This document shows positions 48,390 through 58,273 of a DNA stretch of 64,000 nucleotides, piece by piece; positions within the stretch are counted from its first letter, which is position 1; each line of letters starts with the position of its first letter. The stretch is from G965216255 sp965216255 (GTDB taxonomy: Bacteria > Bacteroidota > Rhodothermia > Rhodothermales > Bin80): assembly GCA_965216255.1 (NCBI GenBank), contig OZ244148.1:4216001-4280000 (forward strand), written 5' to 3'. The notes below the pieces were generated by a model. It made no database searches and had not been told where the DNA came from. It worked only from the letters and a program-made list of their open reading frames with translations. A program made the position numbers and the translations under genes.

Positions 48390-48424
48390 GACGGTGCCAT
48401 CCGGACCAATTCTGAGTCCGGCCG

Positions 48425-49921
48425 TCAGTCGTATTCTTCCTTGCTCACGCCTAAACCAACGGGGACGGGGTAGCGGCTCGTAAAGCAGGCATTGCAGAAC
48501 CCGCGCTTGTTTTCGCTGGCCGACCGAACCACTTTGTTCATGCCTTCCACGGAAAGGTAGGCCAGCGACTCCACACTGAGCCACGCACCGATGGCGGCTG
48601 TGTCTTCAAACTCGCTCGAAAGAAGCTCTTCACGACTCGGGAAGTCCATGCCGTAGAAGCAGGGACTGACCACCGTCGGCGAGGCTACGCGGAAGTGCAC
48701 TTGGCGCGCACCTGCCTCGCGTATCATCTTGACCAGCAGGCGGGCGGTGGTGCCGCGCACAATGGAGTCATCTACCACGACCACGATGCGATCCTTCAGG
48801 ATTCCGTCTACGGTATTGAACTTGCACCGGACCTGCATTTCTCGCTTGTCCTGTCCAGGGGCGATGAAGGTTCGTCCGACGTAGTGGTTGCGAATAAGGC
48901 CGATCTCGTACCGGCACCGGTATCCGAGCCTCTGACATTCATTGACATATCCCAGGGCGGCCGTGTTGGATGAGTCCGGTACGGAAATGACCACGGGGGC
49001 TTTCTCCTCCGCAGGCACGCGCGGCACGGGTGCCTCGCGCGCCAACTGCCAGCCAAATCGACGCCGCACCTTGTCTACCATCTCTCCATAAACCTTGGAA
49101 TCGGGCCGGGAGAAGTAAACATATTCGAAGATGCACTGACTGATGCCGTGCCGGTTTGGCAATTGAATGCTCTCGAATTCTTCAGTCTCGCATCCCTCCC
49201 TGTTGATGACCAGGACTTCACCCGGCGCAATGTCGCGCATATACGTGGCCCCTATCATGTCAAAGGCGCATGTCTCGCTGGCAACACAATAGGCCCTTCG
49301 GGCACTGCCATCGGGGTATTCGTACCTGCCAAGGGCAAGGGGCCGGAAGCCGTTAGGGTCCCGGATGGCGATGAGACTCTCGTCCGTAAGAAGCACGAAG
49401 GCAAAGCCGCCTTCCACCTGCATTAGGGCATTCAGTACCTGATCTATCTGCTTCTCGCGCCGACTCTGCGCGATCAGGTGCAATATCAGCTCAGTATCCG
49501 AAGTGGACTGAAACAGCGTTCCGCGGTCGCTGAATGCCTGCCGTAGCTCGCGCGTATTTGAAAGGTTGCCGTTGTGTGCAATGGCGAGATTCCCCGCCTT
49601 GTACTGGACCCGGAATGGCTGGATGTTTGCCCTGCTTTGCGACGATCCGCTGGTTGAATACCGGGTATGACCGATAGCTGCGTCTCCCAGCAAGACGGAA
49701 TTGAAAATATTGGGGTCATTGAATACGTCCAGCACCAGCCCAAAGTCCTTGTACACGGGCATGATGCGCCGCTGGCGGTGCTCATCGAACGTAGAAGTTA
49801 CGATCCCGCAGGACTCTTGCCCCCGGTGCTGAAGCGCGTGCAGCCCGAAGTAGGTGAGCCGAGCCGCGTCGGGCACGTTATAAATGCCAAATATCCCGCA
49901 GTTATCGTTTACGGATCGCAT
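48425..49921 (-). CDS. purF: Amidophosphoribosyltransferase
   Basis: It makes 5-phosphoribosylamine from PRPP and glutamine, the first step of purine synthesis. It has 498 residues. A short propeptide (MRSVNDN) precedes the nucleophile C8 in CGIFGIYN. The N-terminal nucleophile glutaminase domain contains LQHRGQES and GDAAIGHTRYST. The PRPP site is VVVVDDSIVRGTTA. Cysteines in SQCIFEYVYF, SPCFYG and CNACF correspond to the 4Fe-4S ligands of the Bacillus-type enzyme. Its 244-bp upstream gap probably carries its promoter. Confidence 0.95.
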   Translation of the reverse strand: MRSVNDNCGIFGIYNVPDAARLTYFGLHALQHRGQESCGIVTSTFDEHRQRRIMPVYKDFGLVLDVFNDPNIFNSVLLGDAAIGHTRYSTSGSSQSRANIQPFRVQYKAGNLAIAHNGNLSNTRELRQAFSDRGTLFQSTSDTELILHLIAQSRREKQIDQVLNALMQVEGGFAFVLLTDESLIAIRDPNGFRPLALGRYEYPDGSARRAYCVASETCAFDMIGATYMRDIAPGEVLVINREGCETEEFESIQLPNRHGISQCIFEYVYFSRPDSKVYGEMVDKVRRRFGWQLAREAPVPRVPAEEKAPVVISVPDSSNTAALGYVNECQRLGYRCRYEIGLIRNHYVGRTFIAPGQDKREMQVRCKFNTVDGILKDRIVVVVDDSIVRGTTARLLVKMIREAGARQVHFRVASPTVVSPCFYGMDFPSREELLSSEFEDTAAIGAWLSVESLAYLSVEGMNKVVRSASENKRGFCNACFTSRYPVPVGLGVSKEEYD

Positions 49922-50165
49922 ACGCTGATGCGCAATAATAACAATGCCATAATATACGACATCAGGCCGATCAAATATCTTGCATTGGTACGATTTCGCG
50001 CAACATCAATGACCATTGATTTCGTGAGATCGCATGGAACGTGCGGATTCCCATCCGGAACTGCTCCCTGCAGGCCCAAGGCGTATCCCTTGCCCATTGC
50101 ATCCAGTATGGCCCCCTATCGCTGGCGAAGCCGCCCGCTGGCAAAATAACACAGGGCGTGAGGCA

Positions 50166-51458
50166 TTAGTTCGGATCCGCTGGTGGGGCGACGCTTACCT
50201 GGACGAGGCGGATCCGATTGCTTTCGACGGCCTCAACGGTCAGCGTAAGCCGCCCATATGCGACGACATCACCTTCGCTTGGAATGTCGCCGGCCAAATG
50301 AAATATGAGTCCGCCCAGGGTTTCAAACCCGAAGCTCTCCGTATCCAGGTCCAGGTCCAGCAAATCATTGATGTCATCCAGATTCATGCGCGCATCAATG
50401 CGGTAGCGGCCAGCTCCGAGTATTTCGTATTCTGGGCCTTCGTCCTCGTCGTGCTCATCCCTGAAATCACCGACTACTTCCTTTAGCACATCTTCCAAGG
50501 TGACCAAACCGGCCGTCCCCCCGTATTCATCCACGACGATGGCAACATGCGTTTTCCTGCGCTGAAAATCCTGCAGCAAGTCATCCAACTTCTTGCCCAG
50601 GGGAACGAACATGGGTGGTCGCATCAGGCGGGTCCAGTCCGGTCGGGGCGATCGCCTGCCAGATGCCAGGTATGGCAAGAGGTCCTTGGCATAGACCACG
50701 CCCAAGATATTGTCGAGATGGTCCACAAATAGTGGTAAACGCGAGTGCCCCGTGGATCGTATCAGCCGGAGTGCATCCGGCATGCTCGCTGTAACGGGGA
50801 GTGCGGCGATGTCCAGTCGGTTAATCATGACAGCGCGAACGGGCGTTTCGCCGAAGTCTACGATGGACTGTATCCACTCGAGTTCGTCGTCTTCCAGAGA
50901 TCCGTGTGCCCGTCCGATCTCTGCCATCATCTTGACATCCTCCGGTGATAGCACATCCGGAGATACGAACCGGCGATTGAAACCTTGCTGGGTCCGCTTC
51001 ATCCAGATGGCAATGACAGCAACAAGCGGATAAAGCAGGCGGTGCAGTAGTCGCAGCGGCCGTGCGACAAGCCGGCTATAGGCAACGGCGTGTTGGGAAG
51101 CGATCAGTTTTGGGGTTATTTCGCTGACTACCAAGAGCACAAATGCGAGCACTAGCACCTCAATCGCAAACGTGGCAGTCGTACTCCATTGCTGCGCGGC
51201 CGCAATGCCTGCCGTTATCACCGCTGCGAGTACAGCAGCCGAAACGTTGAGGACCGTGTTGAGAATCAGGATAGTGATTAGCAGATGCCGCGGCCTCCCG
51301 AGCAGCGTAAGTACCTCGCGACTGGCCCGATCACTTTTCTGGGACAGGGATTCCTTGGCTGCCGCACTAAGGGAAAACATTGCCACCTCAGAGCCCGAAA
51401 CGACGGCAGAAGCCAGGAGCAGGGCAATTAAGGCCGCGATCGAACTCGGCTCGATCAA
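50166..51458 (-). CDS. CNNM/CBS/CorC transporter (hemolysin family, GldE-like)
   Basis: It has 430 residues. A DUF21/CNNM membrane domain (first 140 residues, about four membrane segments, SAVVSGSEVAMFSLS at the start) is followed by a CBS pair (about 200-325, with IVDEYGGTAGLVTLEDVLKEVVGD) and a C-terminal CorC_HlyC domain. Such proteins take part in magnesium or cobalt efflux; in gliding Bacteroidota the GldE relative is tied to motility. No gliding genes are nearby, so ion transport is the safer guess. Confidence 0.88.
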   Translation of the reverse strand: MIEPSSIAALIALLLASAVVSGSEVAMFSLSAAAKESLSQKSDRASREVLTLLGRPRHLLITILILNTVLNVSAAVLAAVITAGIAAAQQWSTTATFAIEVLVLAFVLLVVSEITPKLIASQHAVAYSRLVARPLRLLHRLLYPLVAVIAIWMKRTQQGFNRRFVSPDVLSPEDVKMMAEIGRAHGSLEDDELEWIQSIVDFGETPVRAVMINRLDIAALPVTASMPDALRLIRSTGHSRLPLFVDHLDNILGVVYAKDLLPYLASGRRSPRPDWTRLMRPPMFVPLGKKLDDLLQDFQRRKTHVAIVVDEYGGTAGLVTLEDVLKEVVGDFRDEHDEDEGPEYEILGAGRYRIDARMNLDDINDLLDLDLDTESFGFETLGGLIFHLAGDIPSEGDVVAYGRLTLTVEAVESNRIRLVQVSVAPPADPN

Positions 51459-51574
51459 TGATCCGGCGGTCTGTAGGATGACGGTGCAGGCAGGACCTGA
51501 GAATTGATCACGCCATGCACTCGTACAGCAAGTGGCCCATTCGGGTTTTGCATCGGACGGGCATCACCTCGTGC

Positions 51575-52957
51575 CTAGAAGTAGCTACCGGTAAATATGA
51601 TGAAGAGCAGGGTTATCAGAATGGCGATGGGACACACTACCTTTACCAGGAAGCCCAGAATGGACGCCCCAGGCAGTGGAAAGCCGGCGCCGGGCCCTTC
51701 CTCCAGCGAGGCTACGAGCTTGGGGATGCCCCATTTCCAGCCGGCAAAGACACAGATCAGGATCGCGCCGATGCTGAGGGAATAGTTGCCCCATATATTG
51801 TTGTTAAGCGTAAGAAAGTCCCAGCTGCCAAAGATGCCGCCTTCTCCCAGCCAGCCTACGGCGCCATTTGCCAGCGCAGAGGGTACGGCAAGCAGGAAGC
51901 AGGCGCTACCAAGCAAAATGCCGGCTTTTCTGCGGCTCCACCCTTTCTCGTCGACGAAATACGCCACCACTACCTCCAGCAGACTAATGGTGGAGGTAAG
52001 TGCGGCGATGGCTAGAAGTGTAAAGAAGGCCACGGCCACGATAGTGCCTGCGGGCATGGCATTGAAGATGGTCGGCAGGACCACAAACACGAGCCCCGGA
52101 CCACTGCCCGGTTCTGCGCCGGCAAAGAATAACGCAGGAAAGATTATGAGCCCGGCCAGAATCGCGATGAAGGTGTCAAATAGCGCGACCAATGTGCCGG
52201 CCTTCCACAAATTCTCGGTCTTGGAAACGTAGGATCCATAGGTAATCATGGTGCCCATGCCCAAACTGAGGCTGAACAGCGCCTGCCCGAGCGCGCTCAT
52301 CACGACACCGAAGGTCAGCTCCGAAAAGTCCGGCTTGAAGAGATAGACCAGGCCCTCACCTCCACCGGGGAGGGTCAGTGCACGGATGGCAAGGACAACC
52401 AGAAGAACGAAGAGCAGCGGCATTAGTATGGTCGTTACGCGCTCAATGCCGCGGGCTACGCCTCCCTGAACCACCAGGATGGTAAGCGCCAGGAAAATCC
52501 CTGCGAGGCCAAGCCCCTGCCATGGATTGCTGACAAATGCCCCGAAAATGGAGCTGCTTGCTTCTGCGTCGACAGCTGTAGACAGCCCTCCGGTGATGGC
52601 CATGTACAGGTATCCAAGAGTCCATCCCGCCACGACGGCGTAAAAGGCCAGAATGGCAAATCCGGTAATAACGCCAATGCCGCCAAGGTATGGCCAAAGC
52701 GAACGGGGAACCAGTTGCCTGTAGGCCCCCACCGGGTTGCGCTGCGTATGGCGCCCTATCGAGAGCTCCGTGAGCATTACGGGAAGCCCGATAATCAGCA
52801 CGAACGCCAGATATATTACCACGAAGATTCCGCCACCGCCCTCTCCTGCGGAGTACGGAAATCTCCAGATATTGCCTAGGCCTATCGCGGAGCCAGCGGC
52901 TGCAAGAACAAAGCCAACGTTTCCGCTCCACTGTCCGCGAGATGCAGGGGATGCCAT
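51575..52957 (-). CDS. Neurotransmitter:sodium symporter-family transporter
   Basis: It has 460 residues from ATG 52957 (ATG 52993 would add 12). About 11-12 membrane segments are visible. The family signature GFVLAAAGSAIGLGNIWRFPY lies in segment 1, with ELSIGRHTQRNPVGAYR after segment 2. These carriers move amino acids or related amines with Na+ (LeuT fold). The substrate cannot be told from sequence. It is the first of three minus-strand genes running to purF, with gaps of 116 and 244 bp. Confidence 0.9.
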   Translation of the reverse strand: MASPASRGQWSGNVGFVLAAAGSAIGLGNIWRFPYSAGEGGGGIFVVIYLAFVLIIGLPVMLTELSIGRHTQRNPVGAYRQLVPRSLWPYLGGIGVITGFAILAFYAVVAGWTLGYLYMAITGGLSTAVDAEASSSIFGAFVSNPWQGLGLAGIFLALTILVVQGGVARGIERVTTILMPLLFVLLVVLAIRALTLPGGGEGLVYLFKPDFSELTFGVVMSALGQALFSLSLGMGTMITYGSYVSKTENLWKAGTLVALFDTFIAILAGLIIFPALFFAGAEPGSGPGLVFVVLPTIFNAMPAGTIVAVAFFTLLAIAALTSTISLLEVVVAYFVDEKGWSRRKAGILLGSACFLLAVPSALANGAVGWLGEGGIFGSWDFLTLNNNIWGNYSLSIGAILICVFAGWKWGIPKLVASLEEGPGAGFPLPGASILGFLVKVVCPIAILITLLFIIFTGSYF

Positions 52958-53336
52958 GAACTTCCTCGATCTTTGATGTTTATCAATGTGCAATTACCCC
53001 CATGGGCCGGTAAAATGCAAGCGTGATTCTCGTGATACCGTGCATCTGTAGGGCGTCGCTGACCCGGGGGGGGCTGGTGTGCGTCACCAGGGCTATTGGC
53101 ACGTGGGGTTTGAGCGGCACCTTGGCTCAGTTTACGGCCTACCATTGGCTTGAAGGCCTGGATCGCCAATTGCTGAGGCAAGGTAGCCGTCCTGCCATCC
53201 ATTTCCGGATCAGCAGACAACCAGATTGCAGGAATACCACTGCCGGCCGCACGGTCAATTCATTCAGGTCCAAGCAATCTCTTTGCCATAATGATTATAT
53301 TGGACAGTGTTCACCCATTTTCACAGCAGGTGTGTC

Positions 53337-53657
53337 ATGAAGAAACTTTTTGTGGGCGGTCTTTCCTGGGGCGTAGACGACGAGGAACTCCGCCGCCATT
53401 TTGAACAGTACGGCTCCGTTTCAGAAGCGCGTGTCATTTACGATCGGGATACTGGAAGATCCAGAGGATTCGGATTTGTTACGTATGAGGATGCCAGTGC
53501 GGCCGAAGAGGCCAAGAGCCAGCTCGACGGATCGGAACACGAAGGAAGGACGATCCGGGTCAACGATGCAGAAGAGCGCAGCCGCCCCCGTGGCAACCCT
53601 TTCAGCCACGGCCGGGGCGGGCCGCGCGGCGGCAGCCGGCGCGGCGGTTGGGACTAG
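53337..53657 (+). CDS. RNA-recognition-motif RNA-binding protein
   Basis: It has 106 residues with a single RRM: RNP2 is KLFVGGL at residues 3-9 and RNP1 RGFGFVTY near 42-49. A Gly/Arg-rich tail (GRGGPRGGSRRGGWD) follows. This is the layout of the small cold-inducible Rbp proteins of cyanobacteria and Bacteroidota, which bind mRNA. ATG 53337 is chosen since it gives the usual MKKLFVGGLSW start. It converges with ssb, 18 bp between the ends. Confidence 0.95.
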   Translation: MKKLFVGGLSWGVDDEELRRHFEQYGSVSEARVIYDRDTGRSRGFGFVTYEDASAAEEAKSQLDGSEHEGRTIRVNDAEERSRPRGNPFSHGRGGPRGGSRRGGWD

Positions 53658-53675
53658 AGAGCCCTTGCCTGTGCG

Positions 53676-54224
53676 CTAGAATGGGAGGTCGTCCAGCGGA
53701 TCACCCGACTGGTCGCCTGCGGCTTCGAACGAACGGTTGCCTGCAGGCACATCCTCGCGGGAAGCCCCCCCCTCGTCTTGGGGATCCGGTGCCTGGATGC
53801 CTTCGCGACCGGGTGGCGTGTCTGGCCCGGATCTGGAGGATTGCCCGCTTGGATATCGCTCCGATTCGTCTGGCCGGGGTGAGGATTCGCGGCGACCATC
53901 CAGCATCAGCATCGAGAGTCCCTTGACTTCCGTCTTGTAACGAGTATTTCCGTCGCGGTCATCCCAGGACCTTGTCTGCAGGGAGCCCTCGACGTAGATC
54001 CGGGAGCCTTTGTGGAGGTATTCGCCGCAAATTTCTGCCTGTCTACTCCAGAATACGACGCTGTGCCATTCCGTCTTTTCGACGACTTGGCCGTCGCGGT
54101 CTTTGTACGTGTCCGTGGTTGCCACGCGCAGCGTGCAGACGGGCGTGCCGCTTCCCGTATAGCGCAATTCAGGATCCTGTCCCAGGTTGCCGATCAGGGT
54201 TACCTTGTTGATGCCTCGAGCCAT
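53676..54224 (-). CDS. ssb: Single-stranded DNA-binding protein
   Basis: It has 182 residues from ATG 54224 (MARGINKVTLIGNLGQDPELR). The OB fold covers residues 1-105, with WHSVVFWSRQAEICGEYLHKGSRIYVEGSLQTRSW. A disordered, Pro/Ser/Gly/Asp-rich linker follows, and the tip DPLDDLPF is the acidic motif that recruits replication and repair proteins. Upstream in-frame codons lack similarity. It is divergent from mazG, 233 bp apart. Confidence 0.96.
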   Translation of the reverse strand: MARGINKVTLIGNLGQDPELRYTGSGTPVCTLRVATTDTYKDRDGQVVEKTEWHSVVFWSRQAEICGEYLHKGSRIYVEGSLQTRSWDDRDGNTRYKTEVKGLSMLMLDGRRESSPRPDESERYPSGQSSRSGPDTPPGREGIQAPDPQDEGGASREDVPAGNRSFEAAGDQSGDPLDDLPF

Positions 54225-54457
54225 GGTGTGGTCTCCTTGTGTAGGCCTGGTTTCCAGCCAGGCAGGTTGATGGAATGGTGCCGGGACTTCCGCGTGTCGG
54301 CGCCCGGGGTGTGGCCTGTCGCTCACACGGTACGCTGCAAGCGACGGTGGGTAACATACAGAGCAGCCAATGACATCTGTGTGTCATAGGCTGCCAATAA
54401 AAGTCCGTATCTTCACAGGCGGTTCACCCTTGCAGTTGCCACCAGGTCATTTTTCCA

Positions 54458-55255
54458 ATGAGCCAGAAAGTCTATAAGCCCGTCTTTGCCAATCCCACGG
54501 ACCGCCCGGACGTATTTGCCGACTTTGTTGCCATTGTACGACAGCTACGCCGTGAGTGTCCGTGGGATCGGGAGCAGACACATGAATCCGTTACCCACCT
54601 CCTGATCGAAGAAGCGTACGAAGCCGTGGATGCCATTGAGTCCGGTTGCCACGGCGACCTTATGCAGGAGCTCGGTGACCTGCTGCTGCATGTTGTATTC
54701 CACAGTGTAATGGCGGAGGAAAATGGCAAGTTCGGAATAGCAGACGTGATGGAGGCAGAAATCAAGAAGCTGGTACGGCGTCATCCCCACGTCTTTGGCG
54801 ATGTTGCCGCAGGAAGCGTAGCGGAGGTCCTTGCGAATTGGGAAGAAATAAAGCGTACGGAAGGCGAGCGCCATTCCGCCCTGGAGGGCGTACCGCGTGC
54901 GCTCCCTGCACTGCTGTGCGCCTATCGTATGCAGGAGAAGGCTGCCGCAATAGGTTTTGACTTTGCTACACCTGATGATGCGATGGCCAAGGTAGGTGAA
55001 GAAATAGGAGAATTTCGCGACGCGGGCTCCGAAGACGAGTTTGGCGACGTACTCTTTGCGCTGGTAAATTATGCTCGCCAGGTCGGTATTAATGCCGAAA
55101 ACGCGCTGCGCCGCGCAAACGACAAGTTCAAACAACGCTTCCAGCACGTAGAGCGGAGACTCGCCGCAGAAGCGCGACCGCATCAGACACTGGAAGAAAT
55201 GGACCTGTATTGGGAGGAAGCCAAGCGCATGGAGCGCACCTCCGAGGATCCGTAG
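54458..55255 (+). CDS. mazG: Nucleoside triphosphate pyrophosphohydrolase
   Basis: It hydrolyses (d)NTPs to monophosphates and PPi. It has 265 residues with two MazG domains. The first has LRRECPWDREQTHESVTHLLIEEAYEAVDAIE with the EExxE metal motif and ELGDLLLHVVFH. The second has VGEEIGEFRDA and EFGDVLFALVNYARQ. The C-terminal KFKQRFQHVE and EEMDLYWEEAK are the standard end. Its stop overlaps the region of a promoter-like inverted repeat. Confidence 0.95.
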   Translation: MSQKVYKPVFANPTDRPDVFADFVAIVRQLRRECPWDREQTHESVTHLLIEEAYEAVDAIESGCHGDLMQELGDLLLHVVFHSVMAEENGKFGIADVMEAEIKKLVRRHPHVFGDVAAGSVAEVLANWEEIKRTEGERHSALEGVPRALPALLCAYRMQEKAAAIGFDFATPDDAMAKVGEEIGEFRDAGSEDEFGDVLFALVNYARQVGINAENALRRANDKFKQRFQHVERRLAAEARPHQTLEEMDLYWEEAKRMERTSEDP

Positions 55256-55309
55256 TAGTATAGTCCTTCTTCTTGGTTGTTGCGTTGGGGTTGCCGGAAG
55301 ACTATACTA
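55256..55309. repeat. 10-bp perfect inverted repeat between mazG and the subtilase gene
   Basis: TAGTATAGTC at 55256-55265 is the exact reverse complement of GACTATACTA at 55300-55309, with a 34-base loop. The right arm contains the TATACT box of the candidate promoter. It may be an operator for a dimeric regulator, a long-loop hairpin after mazG, or chance. Confidence 0.5.
55280..55308 (+). promoter_or_regulatory. Candidate promoter of the subtilase gene
   Basis: TTGCGT at 55280-55285 and TATACT at 55303-55308 are separated by 17 bases, near-consensus for a sigma70-type promoter. Transcription would begin near 55315, about 15 bases before the chosen ATG. Confidence 0.5.
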
Positions 55310-55330
55310 GGCTCAAATCGTCGAGACAGG

Positions 55331-58273
55331 ATGGGCAACATGGCAATTCGCACCGCTATTATGATGACGGGTTTCTTGGCAGCAGCCGGAGCCTGCCACA
55401 ACGCTGCAGCGTCGCAGCAAACGGGTGATGTCTTATCTGGAAGGGTACTGGTCCAGTTTCGGGAAGGTGCCCAACCGAAAACCGGTGCAGCCAAGACCGG
55501 ATTGGCAGGGTTTGACCGCGTTGCAGAGCGCTTTGATGTGTATTCCGTTGAGCGGGCCTTTCCGAGCATAGAAGGCGCGGCGGCAAAACGCGAGATCTCG
55601 GAGAGGGCACAGGCGCTCCTGCGAGTGTATGACATCCGCTTTGATGCGGCGTATCCTCCACGCGTTGCAGCCCGGAATTTCTCCAGTGCTCCGGGTGTGG
55701 AGCATGCAGAGCCCTTTGTTATATACAACTTGGCGTGGGACGGTGTGCCAAGTGGCGAGGCATCTGCGACTCCGAACGATACCCAATTCCGTAATCAGAC
55801 TCATTTCGACAAGCTCCGCATGACGGAGGCTTGGGATATTGCCAAGGCCGAGGATGGTAATGTGCTTATAGCCGTTGTGGACGGGGGCACGGACTGGAAA
55901 CACCCCGACCTCCTGGACAACGGTTGGACCAATCCCAATGAAATTCCGGGAAACGGCATAGACGACGATGCAAACGGGTACGTCGACGATGTAAGAGGCT
56001 GGAATTTTGCCAACGATAGTGCCGACCCTGCCGGGCTCGCCCAAACCCCCTTGAATGCCAGTCACGGTACCTTTGTGGCCGGTGTCGCGGCGGCCGTCAC
56101 GGACAACAATCTGGGCATTGCGGGCACCAGCTGGAATGCCAAGTTCATGGCCATAAATGCCGGCTGTTCTATGGCAGAACAGCTCTGTTTTAGTCTTCAG
56201 GGAGTAGTGTATGCCGCCATGAACGGGGCGGATATCATTACGGCAAGCTGGGGCTCAGCGGTGCAATCCAGTTTCTTGAAGGCGGCTGTTGATATGGCTA
56301 TGGATGAAGGCGCATTGGTGGTGGCAGCGGCAGGTAATGATAGAGTGAATGTTGATGTGGATGCCAATTATCCTTCCGATTATAATGTCACGCTTAGCGT
56401 TGGAGGAACAAGGAAGAATTCCGACCGGAATGTCTTCAACTATGGTCGCGGCGTGAATGTATTTGCTCCCGCTACGCAAATTAACGGAACCAGCCTGAAC
56501 GGTACGTACGGTTTACTCTCGGGGACCTCGTTCGCAGGTCCCCTGGTGGCAGGCATTGCGGCTCTCGTAAAGACAGCATTCCCAGGCTACAGCCCCCAAA
56601 GGGTTCGGGAGCAAGTCAGGTTGACGGCAGATGCCATGGAAGATGCTAACCCCCAGAACTTGAGGGGCTTGCTAGGTAGAGGACGCGCCAACGCGTACCG
56701 CGCCGTGACGGAGGGCACGCCATCCGGTGTAAGGCTCGGGGAATGGACGTGGATGGATGGAGATGGCAACAGCGATCTGCGCAGCTCCGAGGTCGTGGAG
56801 GTAACGGCCACGTTCACCAACTACGGAGGGGATGCCCATGCCCTCACCGTCGGCCTCGATTCGCCGGATCCACATGTCAGCCTGACCCGTGCGTCCGTAT
56901 TGGTAGGTGCTCTACCCCACGGGGTCAGCCACACGGCATCATTCGAATTCAGCCTGGCTGAAAATACGCCGGACAATTACCTCGTGCTGGTTTATACGAG
57001 CATTACCGAAGGATCCTTTACGGACGGGCCTGACGTTCTGCGCTTCAGCGTCAATGAAGTGAGCGTGGCCACACACAGCACCGGAGCACTTACTGTGTCG
57101 GTGACCGACGAGGGCAATATCGGATACATCGGATTTCAGGGGAACTCGAATGGCCGGGGCTTCAGGGTGCGTGATCGAGACGGGCAGCAGCGAGATCTCC
57201 TTTTCGAGGGTGGTCTGCTCCTGGGCACGGGGCCAGATAACATATCGGATTGCGTCAGGGGCACCGGCAGGGACACTGATCAGCACATGGATCTCTTGCT
57301 GCAGCCTGGCACAAGTCTGCTTCTGACCGAGCCCGGTGAGCTTGCCTCCCAGCAGGGCCGCGTTGAGCTGGTGGATACCGAGGCGGCAAATCCCTTGGGC
57401 GTGAGCATCCTGCAGGAGAGCTATGTGGACACGGCGCCAGAGAACGAGGATTTCCTGATCATTAAGTATACCGTCACCAACACGAACGAAGAAGCGACGC
57501 TGTCAAACTTGTTCGTAGGTCTGTTTTTTGACTGGGACGTGCATAAACAGGATGCGAAGCTCGATGTGGCGCGATTCGATGACAATCGCATGGTAGGGTA
57601 CATTCAGGATGGATCCAGTCCCACGGCTGTGGCCGGTGTCAAGGTTTTAACGAAGGGCGCCGGCGTATCCTACGAAGCCATACGAAATCCGTCCGTGACG
57701 TATCCCAATACGCTAGATGGCGGCTTCACCGAGGAGGAAAAATGGTCCTTCCTCAGTGGGGGTATCGGCACGACGACGCAGCCAGAAACGGATGTATCCC
57801 AGCTTGTGGGGGCGGGACCCTATTCGCTGTTGCCGCAGCAAAACGCGATCGTTGCATTTGCCATTCTAGGTGGAAGTAGTGAGACGGACTTACTCCAGAA
57901 TGCGGATAACGCCCAATTGCTGTGGGATAGCGTGCTGGATCCGGGAAGGATATCCTCCGTGGAGAACGGTCCAGGTGCCCCGGAGGTGTTTACCTTTGCC
58001 CCGGTATTTCCCAATCCGTCTGCCTCTCTTCAGACGCTTGATTTTCGCCTTCCGGACGCATCAGATGTGCACCTAGCGATCTACGATATGCTTGGTCGAG
58101 AGGTTGCAACGCTGATTAGAGGGCAAAGGAATGCAGGCTCACACCGCGCCATCTGGGATGGCGGCAATGCCGCCGGTGATCGGGTAGCAAGCGGCCTTTA
58201 CTTGGCACGGTTGGCAGTGCGCGGCACGCGCCGCGCGCTTAGCGCGTCGCAGCCCGTAGTGGTGCTTCGTTAG
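55331..58273 (+). CDS. Secreted subtilisin-like (S8) protease with type IX sorting domain
   Basis: It has 980 residues from ATG 55331 (ATG 55340 also possible). A signal peptide and a propeptide (to about residue 150) precede the S8 catalytic domain. D184 lies in AVVDGGTDWKHPDL, H245 in NASHGTFVAG and S400 in SGTSFAGPLVAG. A fibronectin-like region follows. The last 90 residues (PVFPNPSASLQTLDFRLP...VHLAIYDMLGREVATL...SGLYLARL) are a FlgD-like/T9SS type A sorting domain. The protease is probably exported and anchored or released at the surface, degrading proteins outside the cell. It converges with the amidohydrolase cluster, stops overlapping by 4 bp. Confidence 0.9.
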   Translation: MGNMAIRTAIMMTGFLAAAGACHNAAASQQTGDVLSGRVLVQFREGAQPKTGAAKTGLAGFDRVAERFDVYSVERAFPSIEGAAAKREISERAQALLRVYDIRFDAAYPPRVAARNFSSAPGVEHAEPFVIYNLAWDGVPSGEASATPNDTQFRNQTHFDKLRMTEAWDIAKAEDGNVLIAVVDGGTDWKHPDLLDNGWTNPNEIPGNGIDDDANGYVDDVRGWNFANDSADPAGLAQTPLNASHGTFVAGVAAAVTDNNLGIAGTSWNAKFMAINAGCSMAEQLCFSLQGVVYAAMNGADIITASWGSAVQSSFLKAAVDMAMDEGALVVAAAGNDRVNVDVDANYPSDYNVTLSVGGTRKNSDRNVFNYGRGVNVFAPATQINGTSLNGTYGLLSGTSFAGPLVAGIAALVKTAFPGYSPQRVREQVRLTADAMEDANPQNLRGLLGRGRANAYRAVTEGTPSGVRLGEWTWMDGDGNSDLRSSEVVEVTATFTNYGGDAHALTVGLDSPDPHVSLTRASVLVGALPHGVSHTASFEFSLAENTPDNYLVLVYTSITEGSFTDGPDVLRFSVNEVSVATHSTGALTVSVTDEGNIGYIGFQGNSNGRGFRVRDRDGQQRDLLFEGGLLLGTGPDNISDCVRGTGRDTDQHMDLLLQPGTSLLLTEPGELASQQGRVELVDTEAANPLGVSILQESYVDTAPENEDFLIIKYTVTNTNEEATLSNLFVGLFFDWDVHKQDAKLDVARFDDNRMVGYIQDGSSPTAVAGVKVLTKGAGVSYEAIRNPSVTYPNTLDGGFTEEEKWSFLSGGIGTTTQPETDVSQLVGAGPYSLLPQQNAIVAFAILGGSSETDLLQNADNAQLLWDSVLDPGRISSVENGPGAPEVFTFAPVFPNPSASLQTLDFRLPDASDVHLAIYDMLGREVATLIRGQRNAGSHRAIWDGGNAAGDRVASGLYLARLAVRGTRRALSASQPVVVLR

